DNA of 64,000 nucleotides from Pseudomonadota bacterium (GTDB lineage: Bacteria; Pseudomonadota; Gammaproteobacteria; Steroidobacterales; Woeseiaceae): positions 124,001 to 188,000 of the forward strand of contig JADFNS010000001.1 in the NCBI GenBank assembly GCA_022563255.1. Reading direction: 5' to 3'. The position numbers and the translations under genes are program-made. The notes beneath the pieces were generated by a model. That model worked only from the letters and a program-made list of their open reading frames with translations. It made no database searches and had not been told where the DNA came from. This document shows positions 47,984 to 57,332 of this stretch, one piece after another; within the stretch, counting starts at the first letter, position 1; every line of letters begins with the position of its first letter.

Positions 47984-49339
47984 TCAACTCATTCCCATGC
48001 GCGCCAGAATTTCCTGTTTCGCATCGCGCAGCACTGAATCGCGATCGAGTGAATCCAGTATTTTCCTGACAACGTCTTTCGGCCCACCCTCGCCCCAGGA
48101 CTTGCCTTGTGCCAGATATTCGGCCGCCGCTTTTCCAACCAGGTAGGTGCTGTAATACGCGATGGAGCCTTGCGCACCTGCCGTCAGGACCGTCGACAAA
48201 CCGATAGTCCCTACCTTTAACGCACTCGATACGAAATGCAGCGCCCATACCGTACCCATCAATGCTGCCGACTCAATCATGATCACCGTGACGATCTTCC
48301 CGGCTTCCTTCCGGCTCAGCGGCAGATCGTAGACTTTCGACAGGTGCACAACCATGCCAACGTCGATAAAAGCGGCTGCGAACAGATCGGCGACAGGAAC
48401 AGGATTGAAAGCCACCGCGATTCCCTTGGCGACACAGTAAGTACGAACCAGCTTTTCACCCAGCTCGCGCCTCGCTGCCAGCACGCGCCGTCCAACCTGG
48501 TCGGACAAATCCGCGGCGAACAAGCTGGCGTTTAGCGCGGCCAGCGTCTTGCCTTCGGTTTCAAGTATTCGCCACAGAAGCAAGCGCAGTACCGCAACAT
48601 CCGGACGGCGCGGTCGCTCTGATTCGCATTCGTCGCCATCGCTATCAACGGCGATCACGATCTGCGGCCGAGGTTGCGCGGCCACCGCGATAATATGTTC
48701 AGGGTCGATTAATCCTGCCGTTTTGTCGCGCACGGATTTGAGCAATGCCGCACGTTCGGCGCTCGTGTACAGATCGGCCTTGTTCAGGGCCACCAGTATC
48801 GGGCGCCCCTGTGATAACGCCGCTCGCAACGCGTCGAGCTCAGTATCGGTAATGTCGCCATCGAGTACAAAAATAACAAGATCGGACCTGCCCGCCACTT
48901 CTTTCGCCAACAATTCGCGGTCTTCCCCTCCGGCTTCGTCGAGCCCGGGCGTGTCGATCAGAAAAATACCGCCAGCCTCAGCCTCGCGCCAGGCGTGCAT
49001 TGAGGAGTGCCGGGTTTCGCCGTGCAACGGGCTCACGGAAAACCGTTCTTCGCCCAGCAGAGCGTTGAGCAGCGAGGACTTGCCGGTACTGACCCGGCCC
49101 AGGACAGAAAGATGCAAATGGCCGTGCTCAAGCTTGTCGAGCATCGATTCAACGGCGTTGTAGTCGTGTGCAAGAGACTCGCGCACTCCATCGGGCAGGC
49201 GAGCGTCGCCAATCAGCTCGCGCAGGCTCTCGCGGGCAAGACTCAGGTGCCCGGCACCGTCGTCCGCAGCCTGCTCAGTCGGTTTTTTCGTCCAGCGCCA
49301 TCCTGGCAATGCGGCGAACGCCCGCTTCCAAATGCTCAC
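47984..49339 (-). CDS. DUF697-type GTPase (soluble N-terminus, membrane C-terminus)
   Basis: About 451 residues. A dynamin/Era-like G domain carries G1 GRVSTGKSSLLNALLG, a Thr-containing G2 region (HGETRHSS), G3 DTPGLDEAG and G4 NKAD. The C-terminal half matches DUF697/YcjF-type regions: GIAVAFNPVPVADLFAAAFIDVG, then hydrophobic segments (IMIESAALMGTVWALHFV; TVLTAGAQGSIAYYSTYLVG) that could enter the membrane. The GTG at 49339 has AGGAAGG upstream; a TTG at 49354 is the alternative. Its start overlaps the end of a second GTPase gene by 65 bp. Role unknown; a partner of the other GTPase is likely. Confidence 0.85.
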   Translation of the reverse strand: MSIWKRAFAALPGWRWTKKPTEQAADDGAGHLSLARESLRELIGDARLPDGVRESLAHDYNAVESMLDKLEHGHLHLSVLGRVSTGKSSLLNALLGEERFSVSPLHGETRHSSMHAWREAEAGGIFLIDTPGLDEAGGEDRELLAKEVAGRSDLVIFVLDGDITDTELDALRAALSQGRPILVALNKADLYTSAERAALLKSVRDKTAGLIDPEHIIAVAAQPRPQIVIAVDSDGDECESERPRRPDVAVLRLLLWRILETEGKTLAALNASLFAADLSDQVGRRVLAARRELGEKLVRTYCVAKGIAVAFNPVPVADLFAAAFIDVGMVVHLSKVYDLPLSRKEAGKIVTVIMIESAALMGTVWALHFVSSALKVGTIGLSTVLTAGAQGSIAYYSTYLVGKAAAEYLAQGKSWGEGGPKDVVRKILDSLDRDSVLRDAKQEILARMGMS

Positions 49340-50759
49340 TGATACCTTCCTCAAAAACGCATGCCGCCGTCGCCGGAATCAACTCGCCATGGCGGCTTAG
49401 AGTCAGCACAAGGCTGCGCCCTAGCGCATCAAAAATCAGGCCGTAAGCGACGGCGTGCACCAATCCCCCGGCTACGGTGCCAAGCCCCGGAAACGCCTTG
49501 AGTCCGTTGCCGGCAACGGCCAGCGACAGTGGCAGAGCGCGGCCGACGCGGCTTTGACCCAGTGACAGAAACTCCTCAACATCCAGATCCCGCGGCGACG
49601 CATCGAATAGCTTGCACAGCTCTTGCGTCATCCGGGTGCCAATATAACCCTGCACCAGGATGTCGGTTCCTGGGCTCACCGCCGCCATTGCGCCGATGAC
49701 GGCCTTGCGCGTTGCGCCGCGAATAATTTGCTCGGCGCGTTGCAGCCGATAGTCACTTTCTGCCGCCTGCAGTTTCTCAGCGGCGATCTGAAATACCGCA
49801 CGCTCTCTGCGCACATCCAGTGATTGCGTGTCGCCACCCAGGAGTCGGTTGATCGCCACGACCAGAACGCCGATATCCGCCCCGGTTTTTCTGCGAACAG
49901 TCTCTTCGCGACCATCCGCATGACGCTTGACAACGTCGACATCGCCGCCAGCGCTTACAGCGACCACCTGATCCCGTCGTACCTCGCCACCCAGCTCGTC
50001 GATTCGCTGCAACAGGCGTTGCATTAAAGTCGCCTGCTCCTGAGCATCGAATCGATCCGCTTTGTTGAGTACCAGGATGAGCGGCTTGTCGAAGGTGAGC
50101 AGGGCGCTGACCGCGTTCAGCTCGGCCCGCGTGAGATCGCCGTCGCAAACAAACAGCACCAGGTGCGCCCGCCTGGCCTCTGCGGCGGCGGCCTCGTGCA
50201 GGCCAGCTTCGTGGCCACCGATCCCGGGAACGTCCGTCAGATATATTTCGCTGCCGGCAGCGTTACGCCAACGGTAATGGCGGACATCATCTGTCGACCC
50301 GGCGACAACGTCGATCAATACGTCCGCATCGGGCACCAGGGCTTTGAGCAACGAGCTTTTGCCGGTACTGACCTCACCGAAAAAACACAGATGTATGGCG
50401 CCCGCCGCCTGGCGTGCGGCAAGCGCCTGGAGTTCCGCCTGCGCGCCGCTGACATCGACGCCAGCCGCTGCAGCTTCGTGCAGTCGACGTTCGATCTCGT
50501 TTTTTGAAAGCGGCGTGGCGCTTCGCGCCGGCGCGACTTTCTTCTTGACGACGAGCCGCCAGATGAACCACGCCGTGGCCACGGCAAGCGACACGATGAC
50601 TGCGACATAGGCGTACAATAACGCCGCCGGGCCCGCGCGCAGACGATCCCAGACATTGAGCGCGGCTTCGGTGATAAACAGCAACGCCCCAGTCGCAAAC
50701 ACAAAGACAAGAAATATTACGACTGCGATCGCGACGCGAATGAACCGATCGAGTTTCAT
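49275..50759 (-). CDS. Membrane-anchored DUF697-type GTPase
   Basis: A 494-residue GTPase with two N-terminal transmembrane helices (AIAVVIFLVFVFATGALLFI; LLYAYVAVIVSLAVATAWFI), a short helical linker, and a G domain with G1 GEVSTGKSSLLKAL, G3 DVPGIGGHE and G4 NKAD. The C-terminal region (AVIGAMAAVSPGTDILVQGYIG to VGRALPLSLAVAGNGLKAFPG) is DUF697-like. Similar in plan to the following GTPase but distinct in sequence, as expected of an old duplication. It lies 11 bp after the DUF885 gene. Such pairs could work together in membrane remodelling; there is no direct evidence. Confidence 0.85.
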   Translation of the reverse strand: MKLDRFIRVAIAVVIFLVFVFATGALLFITEAALNVWDRLRAGPAALLYAYVAVIVSLAVATAWFIWRLVVKKKVAPARSATPLSKNEIERRLHEAAAAGVDVSGAQAELQALAARQAAGAIHLCFFGEVSTGKSSLLKALVPDADVLIDVVAGSTDDVRHYRWRNAAGSEIYLTDVPGIGGHEAGLHEAAAAEARRAHLVLFVCDGDLTRAELNAVSALLTFDKPLILVLNKADRFDAQEQATLMQRLLQRIDELGGEVRRDQVVAVSAGGDVDVVKRHADGREETVRRKTGADIGVLVVAINRLLGGDTQSLDVRRERAVFQIAAEKLQAAESDYRLQRAEQIIRGATRKAVIGAMAAVSPGTDILVQGYIGTRMTQELCKLFDASPRDLDVEEFLSLGQSRVGRALPLSLAVAGNGLKAFPGLGTVAGGLVHAVAYGLIFDALGRSLVLTLSRHGELIPATAACVFEEGISEHLEAGVRRIARMALDEKTD

Positions 50760-50770
50760 GTTTCCTCAGT

Positions 50771-52564
50771 CTACAATTGTGATTCTACCCAGCGCGCAAG
50801 CTTGGCCTCAAGCATCGACAGCGGCATCGGTCCATCTTGCAAAATCTGCGTGTGGAAATCCTTGACACTGAATTTGTCACCCAATCGCGCCTCGGCGTTG
50901 TTGCGAATCTCGCGAATTTTGAGCTGGCCTATTTTGTATGCCAGCGCTTGTCCCGGAATCGCCATGAAGCGCTCGGCCTCGGCCACGGCGCGTACTTCTG
51001 CGACCGCTGAGTTAGCGTACATATAGTCAAGCACATCCTGCCGCGACCACTGCTTGGCGTGCATGCCGGTGTCGACAACGAGTCGAATTGAGCGCCACAG
51101 TTCGGCGTTCAGCCCGCCAAAGTATTGATAGGGATCCGTGTAAACGCCCAACTCTTTGCCCAGCGACTCGGCGTACAGACCCCAGCCTTCCGAATAGGCT
51201 GTAAATCTGCCGAATCGCCGGAATTTCGGCAAATCCTCGTTTTCCCGTTGCAGCATGATTTGAAAATGGTGCCCGGGAATCGCCTCGTGCAGGAACAATG
51301 ACTCCATCGCCCACTTGCCGCGCGCCTTGATGTTGTATGCATTGGCGTAAAAAACACCCGGACGCGACCCGTCTGGCGTGCCCGACCGGTAAGAACCGCC
51401 GGCAGCAGACGCCTCACGAAACGGCTCCACGCGCCGCACTTCAAACGCGCTTTCAGGGAACACAGCGAACAGGTTTTTCGACAGTTGTGTAATGTGATCG
51501 GACATGTCGCGATATCCTTGAATCAACTCTTCGGGTTCGTCATAGAAAAACTGCTCATCGGTATTGACGAATTCAAAGAATTCCGCGAGTCCCCCTTCGA
51601 AACCGACCGTTTCCATCACGCCCCGCATCTCGTCCTGGATCCGGGCCACTTCATCGAGACCGATTTGATGAATTTCCTCGGGCGTCAGATCGGTTGTCGT
51701 CCGCAAGCGCACCATATAGGCGTACCAGGCCTCACCGTTCGGCTGTGCATAAAGGCCGACCGTCTCCCGGGCCGCGCCGAGATATTCGTCACCGAGAAAA
51801 TTGCTGATACGCCTGTAGGCAGGAATAATCGTGTTGCTGATCTTGTCTTCATATGCCGCGATCAGGCGCTCACGATCCGCATCACTGAAGTCTGCAGGCA
51901 ACTCGCTGAGCGGCGCAAAAAAACGGCTGGCCGTCGGATCGTCAACGATCTGCGAGTCTATCTGCGGCAGCAGTTTCTCCATCAGAATGCGCGGCTGCGT
52001 CACGCCTTGTCGCATGCCTTCTTTCATGTTCGTGATGATCTGGTCAACGATGAGTGCAAAGTCGTCGGCACGGCTCAGGAAGTCGTCGTAGTCCTTGACG
52101 GTTTTGAACGGATGCACGCTGGTGCCACTGCCCAGTTGCACGAAGGAACTCGTGATCGCATAGAACTGATTGATTGGCTGCAGGTGCGAAGGAAATTGCC
52201 TGCCCTCCAGCGACTGTTCGCGTTTAATCCTGAACAGGTCGTAGCTCAGCTGATCCTGGTAGCTCAATACGCCACGATCGATTTTGAGCAGGCGCCGCAA
52301 GAATTCCTGATCCATCGCCGTCGCGGCTGCAATGTATTCGGGGCTGTTGGAGTTCGCCAGCCTGTCGTTGAAGCGGTAATCGCCAATCGACGTCGCTCTA
52401 AGTGGATTCATTTCGAGACCGCGCTCGAAATGCTCATCGAAGAGCGTGTGCAACGTGGTGGTCGCGTCAACTGCGGTCGCTTCGTTCGCTGCCTGATTAT
52501 CGGTGCCGCCGCAACCGGCCGCAAGGAGTACAACAGCGATCAACGCTGCAACGGAGTTTTTCAT
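50771..52564 (-). CDS. DUF885 lipoprotein, probable zinc peptidase
   Basis: A 597-residue lipoprotein (lipobox LLAAGCGG) of the DUF885 family. The zinc-binding motif is HEAIPGHHFQ (about residues 424-433), with a downstream glutamate region (YSEGWGLYAESLGKELG) that would complete the metal site. DUF885 proteins are regarded as M32/M3-like metallopeptidases of largely unknown substrate. It would act in the periplasm, attached to a membrane. It follows the DUF1501 gene by 21 bp and precedes the GTPase pair by 11 bp. A distant relative with the same HExxPGHH motif lies at 60873-62135. Confidence 0.9.
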   Translation of the reverse strand: MKNSVAALIAVVLLAAGCGGTDNQAANEATAVDATTTLHTLFDEHFERGLEMNPLRATSIGDYRFNDRLANSNSPEYIAAATAMDQEFLRRLLKIDRGVLSYQDQLSYDLFRIKREQSLEGRQFPSHLQPINQFYAITSSFVQLGSGTSVHPFKTVKDYDDFLSRADDFALIVDQIITNMKEGMRQGVTQPRILMEKLLPQIDSQIVDDPTASRFFAPLSELPADFSDADRERLIAAYEDKISNTIIPAYRRISNFLGDEYLGAARETVGLYAQPNGEAWYAYMVRLRTTTDLTPEEIHQIGLDEVARIQDEMRGVMETVGFEGGLAEFFEFVNTDEQFFYDEPEELIQGYRDMSDHITQLSKNLFAVFPESAFEVRRVEPFREASAAGGSYRSGTPDGSRPGVFYANAYNIKARGKWAMESLFLHEAIPGHHFQIMLQRENEDLPKFRRFGRFTAYSEGWGLYAESLGKELGVYTDPYQYFGGLNAELWRSIRLVVDTGMHAKQWSRQDVLDYMYANSAVAEVRAVAEAERFMAIPGQALAYKIGQLKIREIRNNAEARLGDKFSVKDFHTQILQDGPMPLSMLEAKLARWVESQL

Positions 52565-52585
52565 TTTGGGGCCCCTGAACTGGAA

Positions 52586-53959
52586 TCAGGGAATCATAAA
52601 CCCAAGGTCGCGTTGTGCAAAGTTCGAGAGGTTGGGGGCAATGGCGTCAAGGTCTGCGTCGCGTATGCCGAACCATTTTGCAAGCGTCGCCGCGTATTGG
52701 TCTGCTGATGTTGACGGTATCATACGACCGCCACCGACATCCTCCGCGCCGCCAATCTCGAGGACCGGAAAGCTGCCGTAGATGTCCCGGCCGCGCACCG
52801 CGCCACCGAGAACAATTTGATTCCCGCCCCAGGCGTGATCGGAACCGTCGCCGTTAGACGTCAATGTGCGTCCAAAATCGGACTGCGTGAACGTCGTGAC
52901 GCTGTCCGCCAACCCTATATCGACGGTCGCCGCATAGAACGCAGCCAACGCCTCGCTGATACCAGCCAGAAGCCCGGGTTGATCCCGATTCTGGTTGTCA
53001 TGGGAATCGAATCCGCCAATGCCCACAAAAAATATCTGGCGCTGCATGCTCAGTTCATCACGCGACACGATCAGTTTCGCAACGGTCGACAGTTGCCCGC
53101 CGAGCGGCGTAGTCGGAAATACCGTCGTGATGATTCCCGAATCTTCAGCGTTGCGGATCGCCGCAAAGATTCGGTCTGCCACATCGATAGCGCGCCTTTG
53201 GGTGTCGGCGAAGCCGCGCTCATAAATAGAATCGTATTGTGCTTCGATAATATTCTGGAACGCCAGTCTCTGATCGAAAAGTATGTTCGCGGGATCGTCG
53301 GAGAACCCTGCGAACTGCAGCGGTCCCGCCTCTCCCATCACATAAGCGAAAGTACTATCGGCAGACTGAAATAAATTGGTGCCGGATAGCGACGCATTGG
53401 TAGCCATCGCCTGGCCTGTGACGTCTGGCTCGATCAGGTCCGCTATCCGGCCCGCCCAGCCTGTCTTGCTCGTATTGGCCCCTTTCAGGGAGTGCCACTG
53501 GGACTGCTGGTCGTTATGCGAAAACAGTTGCGACGGCAAGATAACGGACTGTTCCTGAAACTGCGTTTTGCTCGTCGGTTCGACGAGTGGCCCCAGGTTC
53601 GCAACAAATGCTGCATTGCCCAACTCAAACAGCGTCTGCATGCCGGCCATGGAAGGGTGCAGCCCGAACGGCTCCGACCCTGGAGCCAGCGATACCGGAT
53701 TGATCGGCAGCAAATCCCCCTGGGGGATCGCGAGATTTTGCCGGGACGCCGCGTACGCGTTGTATTCAGCCGTGGAGTTCGGCACGAGCATATTGAACGA
53801 ATCATTTCCGCCATGCAGAAAGACGCATACGAGAGCGCGATAATCAGTAAACGGAGCGGAACTGCCAAAAACTTGCGAGTACGCCATGCCCGGCGTACTG
53901 GCAATTGCGGCCACCGCACTGGTGTTTATCAGGAAATCGCGTCGATTGATTTTTTTCAT
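52586..53959 (-). CDS. DUF1501 exported protein
   Basis: A 457-residue protein with a Tat-like signal ([17 protein letters not shown]) and the sulfatase-like fold features of DUF1501: [20 protein letters not shown] near the N-terminus, [28 protein letters not shown] and [21 protein letters not shown]. Members are exported and usually lie next to DUF1800 genes; the function of the pair is unknown. It starts 28 bp after the DUF1800 stop. Confidence 0.93.
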   Translation of the reverse strand: MKKINRRDFLINTSAVAAIASTPGMAYSQVFGSSAPFTDYRALVCVFLHGGNDSFNMLVPNSTAEYNAYAASRQNLAIPQGDLLPINPVSLAPGSEPFGLHPSMAGMQTLFELGNAAFVANLGPLVEPTSKTQFQEQSVILPSQLFSHNDQQSQWHSLKGANTSKTGWAGRIADLIEPDVTGQAMATNASLSGTNLFQSADSTFAYVMGEAGPLQFAGFSDDPANILFDQRLAFQNIIEAQYDSIYERGFADTQRRAIDVADRIFAAIRNAEDSGIITTVFPTTPLGGQLSTVAKLIVSRDELSMQRQIFFVGIGGFDSHDNQNRDQPGLLAGISEALAAFYAATVDIGLADSVTTFTQSDFGRTLTSNGDGSDHAWGGNQIVLGGAVRGRDIYGSFPVLEIGGAEDVGGGRMIPSTSADQYAATLAKWFGIRDADLDAIAPNLSNFAQRDLGFMIP

Positions 53960-53987
53960 GAAATGTTCTCCCGGCCAACCGCCGTGC

Positions 53988-55628
53988 CTAACGCTGGTAC
54001 GCGTATTCCGGTGATGTCACGATTAAATAGATGGTTTCCGCAGCACGCACCGCCGCTTCCGTTTCCGGAATCAGAGCAAGCATCCCGGCGATTTCATTGC
54101 GTAGCGTGGTGGAGATATCTCCGCCCAGGAGCTTCCCTGCGACGGTGTCGATCAACTGATCTATATCGGCCGCAATCGAAATCTCAGCTTCAAAATTTAT
54201 GTAGATGTTGTCGTCGCGCAAGTCCGGGTTGGTCGAATTCAGTCGAAACATCTGCAGGAACATGAAGTTCGTAATGAAAGTATTCTGGTACTCAGTCGCG
54301 ATTTCAAGTTCCGGCGCTACCAGGTTGCTGTCGCGTATTTCTCCCGGCGGTGCGTAGAACGGGCTGAAAAAGTTGAAAACATGCGGTGCCTGCAGCGGCC
54401 CTTGTCCCAGCACGACATTGATGCTGCGAAACGCGTAGCGGCCGCTTGTCGAGGTTGCGTCGTAGCTGCGCCACAACTGCGTAAGCCGTATCAGCGGCTC
54501 CTTGATTTTGCCGTCCAGTTCCATGTGCTCAAGTGGTCGCGCTTCATCATCCAGCAAGATCGCCTTGATCACCGCGCCGAGATCGCCGCGTATACCTGCA
54601 CCATTGTCAGCAAATAAGCCAGCGACGCGTGACACGTAACCTGGCGACGGATTGCTCGTGACCAGTCGCTGTATCAGGCGAATCGCGATAAATGGGCCCA
54701 CGTTTGGATGATTGAAAATATTGTCGAGCGCGTCGGCCAAATCCTGTTCGCCGGACCGACCTGCCGGAATCGTGACGCCGTTAAGAAGCTTCTTGGCTCC
54801 AGTATCATGAAATTCAGGCCACAAAGACATCGGCAGCACGTCGTTTCGCAGACTCCTCTGCGGGTCCCTGAAGCGCCCCGTATTGGCGTACGTCCAGCCC
54901 GTGTAAACATGGGCGAATCCCTCGATGATCGACTGATCATAGGTCGGTATTGCCTGGCCCAGATCGTCGAGTATCCGGCTGCCATCCTGGTTTAGTTCGA
55001 CCAGGCCGATCGAGAACAACTGCATTAGCTCACGCGCGTAGTTTTCGTCCGGCCGAATATTGTTTTCGACGTCCGGCTTCTCGTTGCTTAGCATGCTCAG
55101 ATAAACACCCATCGCCGGATGCAACGTCACTTTCTCAATCAAGTCCCGGTAATTGCCAAACGCGTTTACGATCAGCATGTCGTAGTAACTGGTGGTTGAG
55201 TACGGCCGGTTGTTCAAGGCGCCGATTTGTGACACGACGAAGATTTCGGAGAACGCGAACGCAACACGTTGACGCAGTTGGTCGTCGCCGTGCAAGGCAT
55301 TGCGAAACCAGATATCGATCCGGTCAACGTTCATCTGCCCCATCGGCTGCTCAATTGGCAATGACTGGAGAAATGGCAAGTTGAGCGACGCCGGTTTCGC
55401 CATTTGATCGTCGATCCAGGCCTCATGGCCCATCGTCATGAGCCGGTTTGCCTCAGCCTCCAGGGCGCCAAAGGTCGTCTGATTGAGAAACTGAAACGCC
55501 TCCGCTTTGGTAATCGAGAAAGTTGGTGGCGGCGGCGATAACGGCGCGCCCCCGTCCGAGCTGCCGCCGCAGGCCGCCAGGCCGAGCATCAATGACGTCA
55601 TCAGGAGTGTCGATCTTTTCAAAGTCAT
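53988..55628 (-). CDS. DUF1800 lipoprotein
   Basis: A 546-residue lipoprotein ([20 protein letters not shown], then GG). The DUF1800 domain shows [61 protein letters not shown] and [15 protein letters not shown], all typical. DUF1800 and DUF1501 genes travel together in many bacteria. It starts 45 bp after the sheath-like gene and is probably cotranscribed with it. Likely membrane-attached in the periplasm; no catalytic residues are established. Confidence 0.93.
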   Translation of the reverse strand: MTLKRSTLLMTSLMLGLAACGGSSDGGAPLSPPPPTFSITKAEAFQFLNQTTFGALEAEANRLMTMGHEAWIDDQMAKPASLNLPFLQSLPIEQPMGQMNVDRIDIWFRNALHGDDQLRQRVAFAFSEIFVVSQIGALNNRPYSTTSYYDMLIVNAFGNYRDLIEKVTLHPAMGVYLSMLSNEKPDVENNIRPDENYARELMQLFSIGLVELNQDGSRILDDLGQAIPTYDQSIIEGFAHVYTGWTYANTGRFRDPQRSLRNDVLPMSLWPEFHDTGAKKLLNGVTIPAGRSGEQDLADALDNIFNHPNVGPFIAIRLIQRLVTSNPSPGYVSRVAGLFADNGAGIRGDLGAVIKAILLDDEARPLEHMELDGKIKEPLIRLTQLWRSYDATSTSGRYAFRSINVVLGQGPLQAPHVFNFFSPFYAPPGEIRDSNLVAPELEIATEYQNTFITNFMFLQMFRLNSTNPDLRDDNIYINFEAEISIAADIDQLIDTVAGKLLGGDISTTLRNEIAGMLALIPETEAAVRAAETIYLIVTSPEYAYQR

Positions 55629-55673
55629 GCTGCTTGCCCCAGTGGTTCAACCACCGCCTCGCGATGCTCCACC

Positions 55674-57248
55674 TTAGTAACGCTCCCCATCGGGTTCCGT
55701 TGACCCGAAAAGCGTCGGTGCGAACGCCGCGCTGGTGGCCCGAAAGCCCGATGCATCCTGGTGTAATGTCAGCGAGATGGGCTCGTCGCAACCGACCGGA
55801 TGAAAAACCAGCAATATCGTGACGCCGTGTTCACCGCCGACAGAACGTTTACTGACGCCAGCATCGCATCGCACGAAGAAACCGTCGCTGGCAAATGCGC
55901 CAAGATCGTTAAGACCGTTCAGATAGGTCAGTATCTGACCGCGAATTCTTTCTGCAAGCGCCGCATCGCCGCGCTCGAAGACTGCCCAGCGAGTCCCGTG
56001 CGCAATGGTGTTGATAAGCTGCAAACTAAAGCGGCGCACTGGTAATTTTGCGAAACTGCGATGCGTCCCGGTCCCGCGACCCATCGTAACGGATCCCGAC
56101 AGGCGGGTTCTGCCGGCAGAACCACGCATTACGGCGTTCAGTCCGGCGCGATTCAGCAAGCGACCATCCCTGGCGTCAAGTTCGACGACAGGCCGCAGCC
56201 TGCGGTGCAATCCCCTGGCCTCCTGATCCAGTTTCAGCCAGGGTCCGTGCGTTCGATCTTGTCTGCACAACAATCCGGCGATCGCGCCGCCAGCCGGTCT
56301 TGGCACGCTATCTTCGCTGCTGCGTTCCGTTACCCGGGGAAAATAACCGAGCATATTGGGGCTGGCGTAACCCAGTTCTCGCACACCGGCAGCGGCATCT
56401 GCCACCGTTTTCCATTCTGACAGCGGATCAACAATCAGCACCGCCCCACGCTCGCGGCTGTACATGTCGGCCGCCAGGACGGCTGCCGGCCCTGCGTCCC
56501 TGCCTTTGCCCGGCGGCGGCAGGTACAGGACGTCAAATTGTTCCGTTTGTTCAAGCGCAAACAAGCCGCTGCGGTCGCGCCGCGATCCGATCAGATCGTA
56601 GTCCGTCAACTCGACGCCGTCCGTTCCGGCCTGTACCGGGTCTACGAATATGGACTGATATATGCTCCCCGCTGCCAGCGTTCGCTCAGGACGGTGTGTC
56701 GGATGCGGACGCTCGACACGCGCTATCGCAGAAGTCAGCAGTGCATCAGCGACGAAGCTATCGGCGGCCTCCATCCAGGAAAGCTCGCGGAAGAACTCCT
56801 GGTCAATGACAAATCCGGTGACCGGATTGACGCGTTGCAGCGTCAGATTGAAGAATTCGTCGACGTCGTCACCGATACCGTCATAGTCGATCGCCGCGCG
56901 AACGTACTCTGTTGATCCCGGTTCTATCGCGCGCATAATCAGCGCGGATCCCCTGGCCGGTAAGCACAGCATCGCGCCACGCGCATTGTTTGCCACCCGC
57001 ACTATGTACAAACGCTTGCCATCGTGTTCGAAGAATTGCTTTGCCGCCGGCCCGAGACTCGACCTGCCCCAGACATCACCAAAGCGGCGTCGAAATTCGC
57101 CGAAGTTCTCGACCAGGACCGGCGTATTCAAGGGTCCACGAAGCGCACGGCCAACGAAAGCAGCCGTGGTCTCTGGACACACCTTGATGGGTTGATCCAT
57201 CGATGCGATTTCGGTGACCGTGATGCCACGGTCTACTGCTTCTGACAA
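55674..57248 (-). CDS. Orphan phage-tail-sheath-like protein
   Basis: A 524-residue protein resembling contractile tail sheath subunits (COG3497 type). The N-terminus (GITVTEIASMDQPI, TAAFVGRALRGPLNTPVLVE, FGEFRRRFGDVW) and YIVRVAN are the usual sheath opening. The middle has GVRELGYASPNMLGYFPRV. The C-terminal domain (FSLQLINTIAHGTRWAVFERGD, then GAFASDGFFVRCD) matches the sheath C-terminal fold. No signal peptide, so cytoplasmic. The start is TTG at 57248 with GGAG upstream. No tube, baseplate, spike or ATPase genes are nearby, so it is not part of a recognisable phage or injection-system cluster here. It heads the DUF1800-DUF1501 run. Confidence 0.85.
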   Translation of the reverse strand: MSEAVDRGITVTEIASMDQPIKVCPETTAAFVGRALRGPLNTPVLVENFGEFRRRFGDVWGRSSLGPAAKQFFEHDGKRLYIVRVANNARGAMLCLPARGSALIMRAIEPGSTEYVRAAIDYDGIGDDVDEFFNLTLQRVNPVTGFVIDQEFFRELSWMEAADSFVADALLTSAIARVERPHPTHRPERTLAAGSIYQSIFVDPVQAGTDGVELTDYDLIGSRRDRSGLFALEQTEQFDVLYLPPPGKGRDAGPAAVLAADMYSRERGAVLIVDPLSEWKTVADAAAGVRELGYASPNMLGYFPRVTERSSEDSVPRPAGGAIAGLLCRQDRTHGPWLKLDQEARGLHRRLRPVVELDARDGRLLNRAGLNAVMRGSAGRTRLSGSVTMGRGTGTHRSFAKLPVRRFSLQLINTIAHGTRWAVFERGDAALAERIRGQILTYLNGLNDLGAFASDGFFVRCDAGVSKRSVGGEHGVTILLVFHPVGCDEPISLTLHQDASGFRATSAAFAPTLFGSTEPDGERY

Positions 57249-57332
57249 ACCCGTCTCCGTACCCGGTCAGATAAGCGTGCCCGTATTCTAAACATTAGCG
57301 ATCGTCAGCGCACTTGGTTAATCTGTGGTGTC

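Noticed and set aside
51485-52708. 407-residue open frame antisense to the DUF885 gene
   Set aside because: Long only because of GC bias; the minus-strand gene has signal peptide and zinc motif.
55674-57248. Whole prophage or contractile injection system
   Set aside because: Only the sheath-like gene is present; no capsid, tube, baseplate, terminase, integrase or lysis gene was found on either side.
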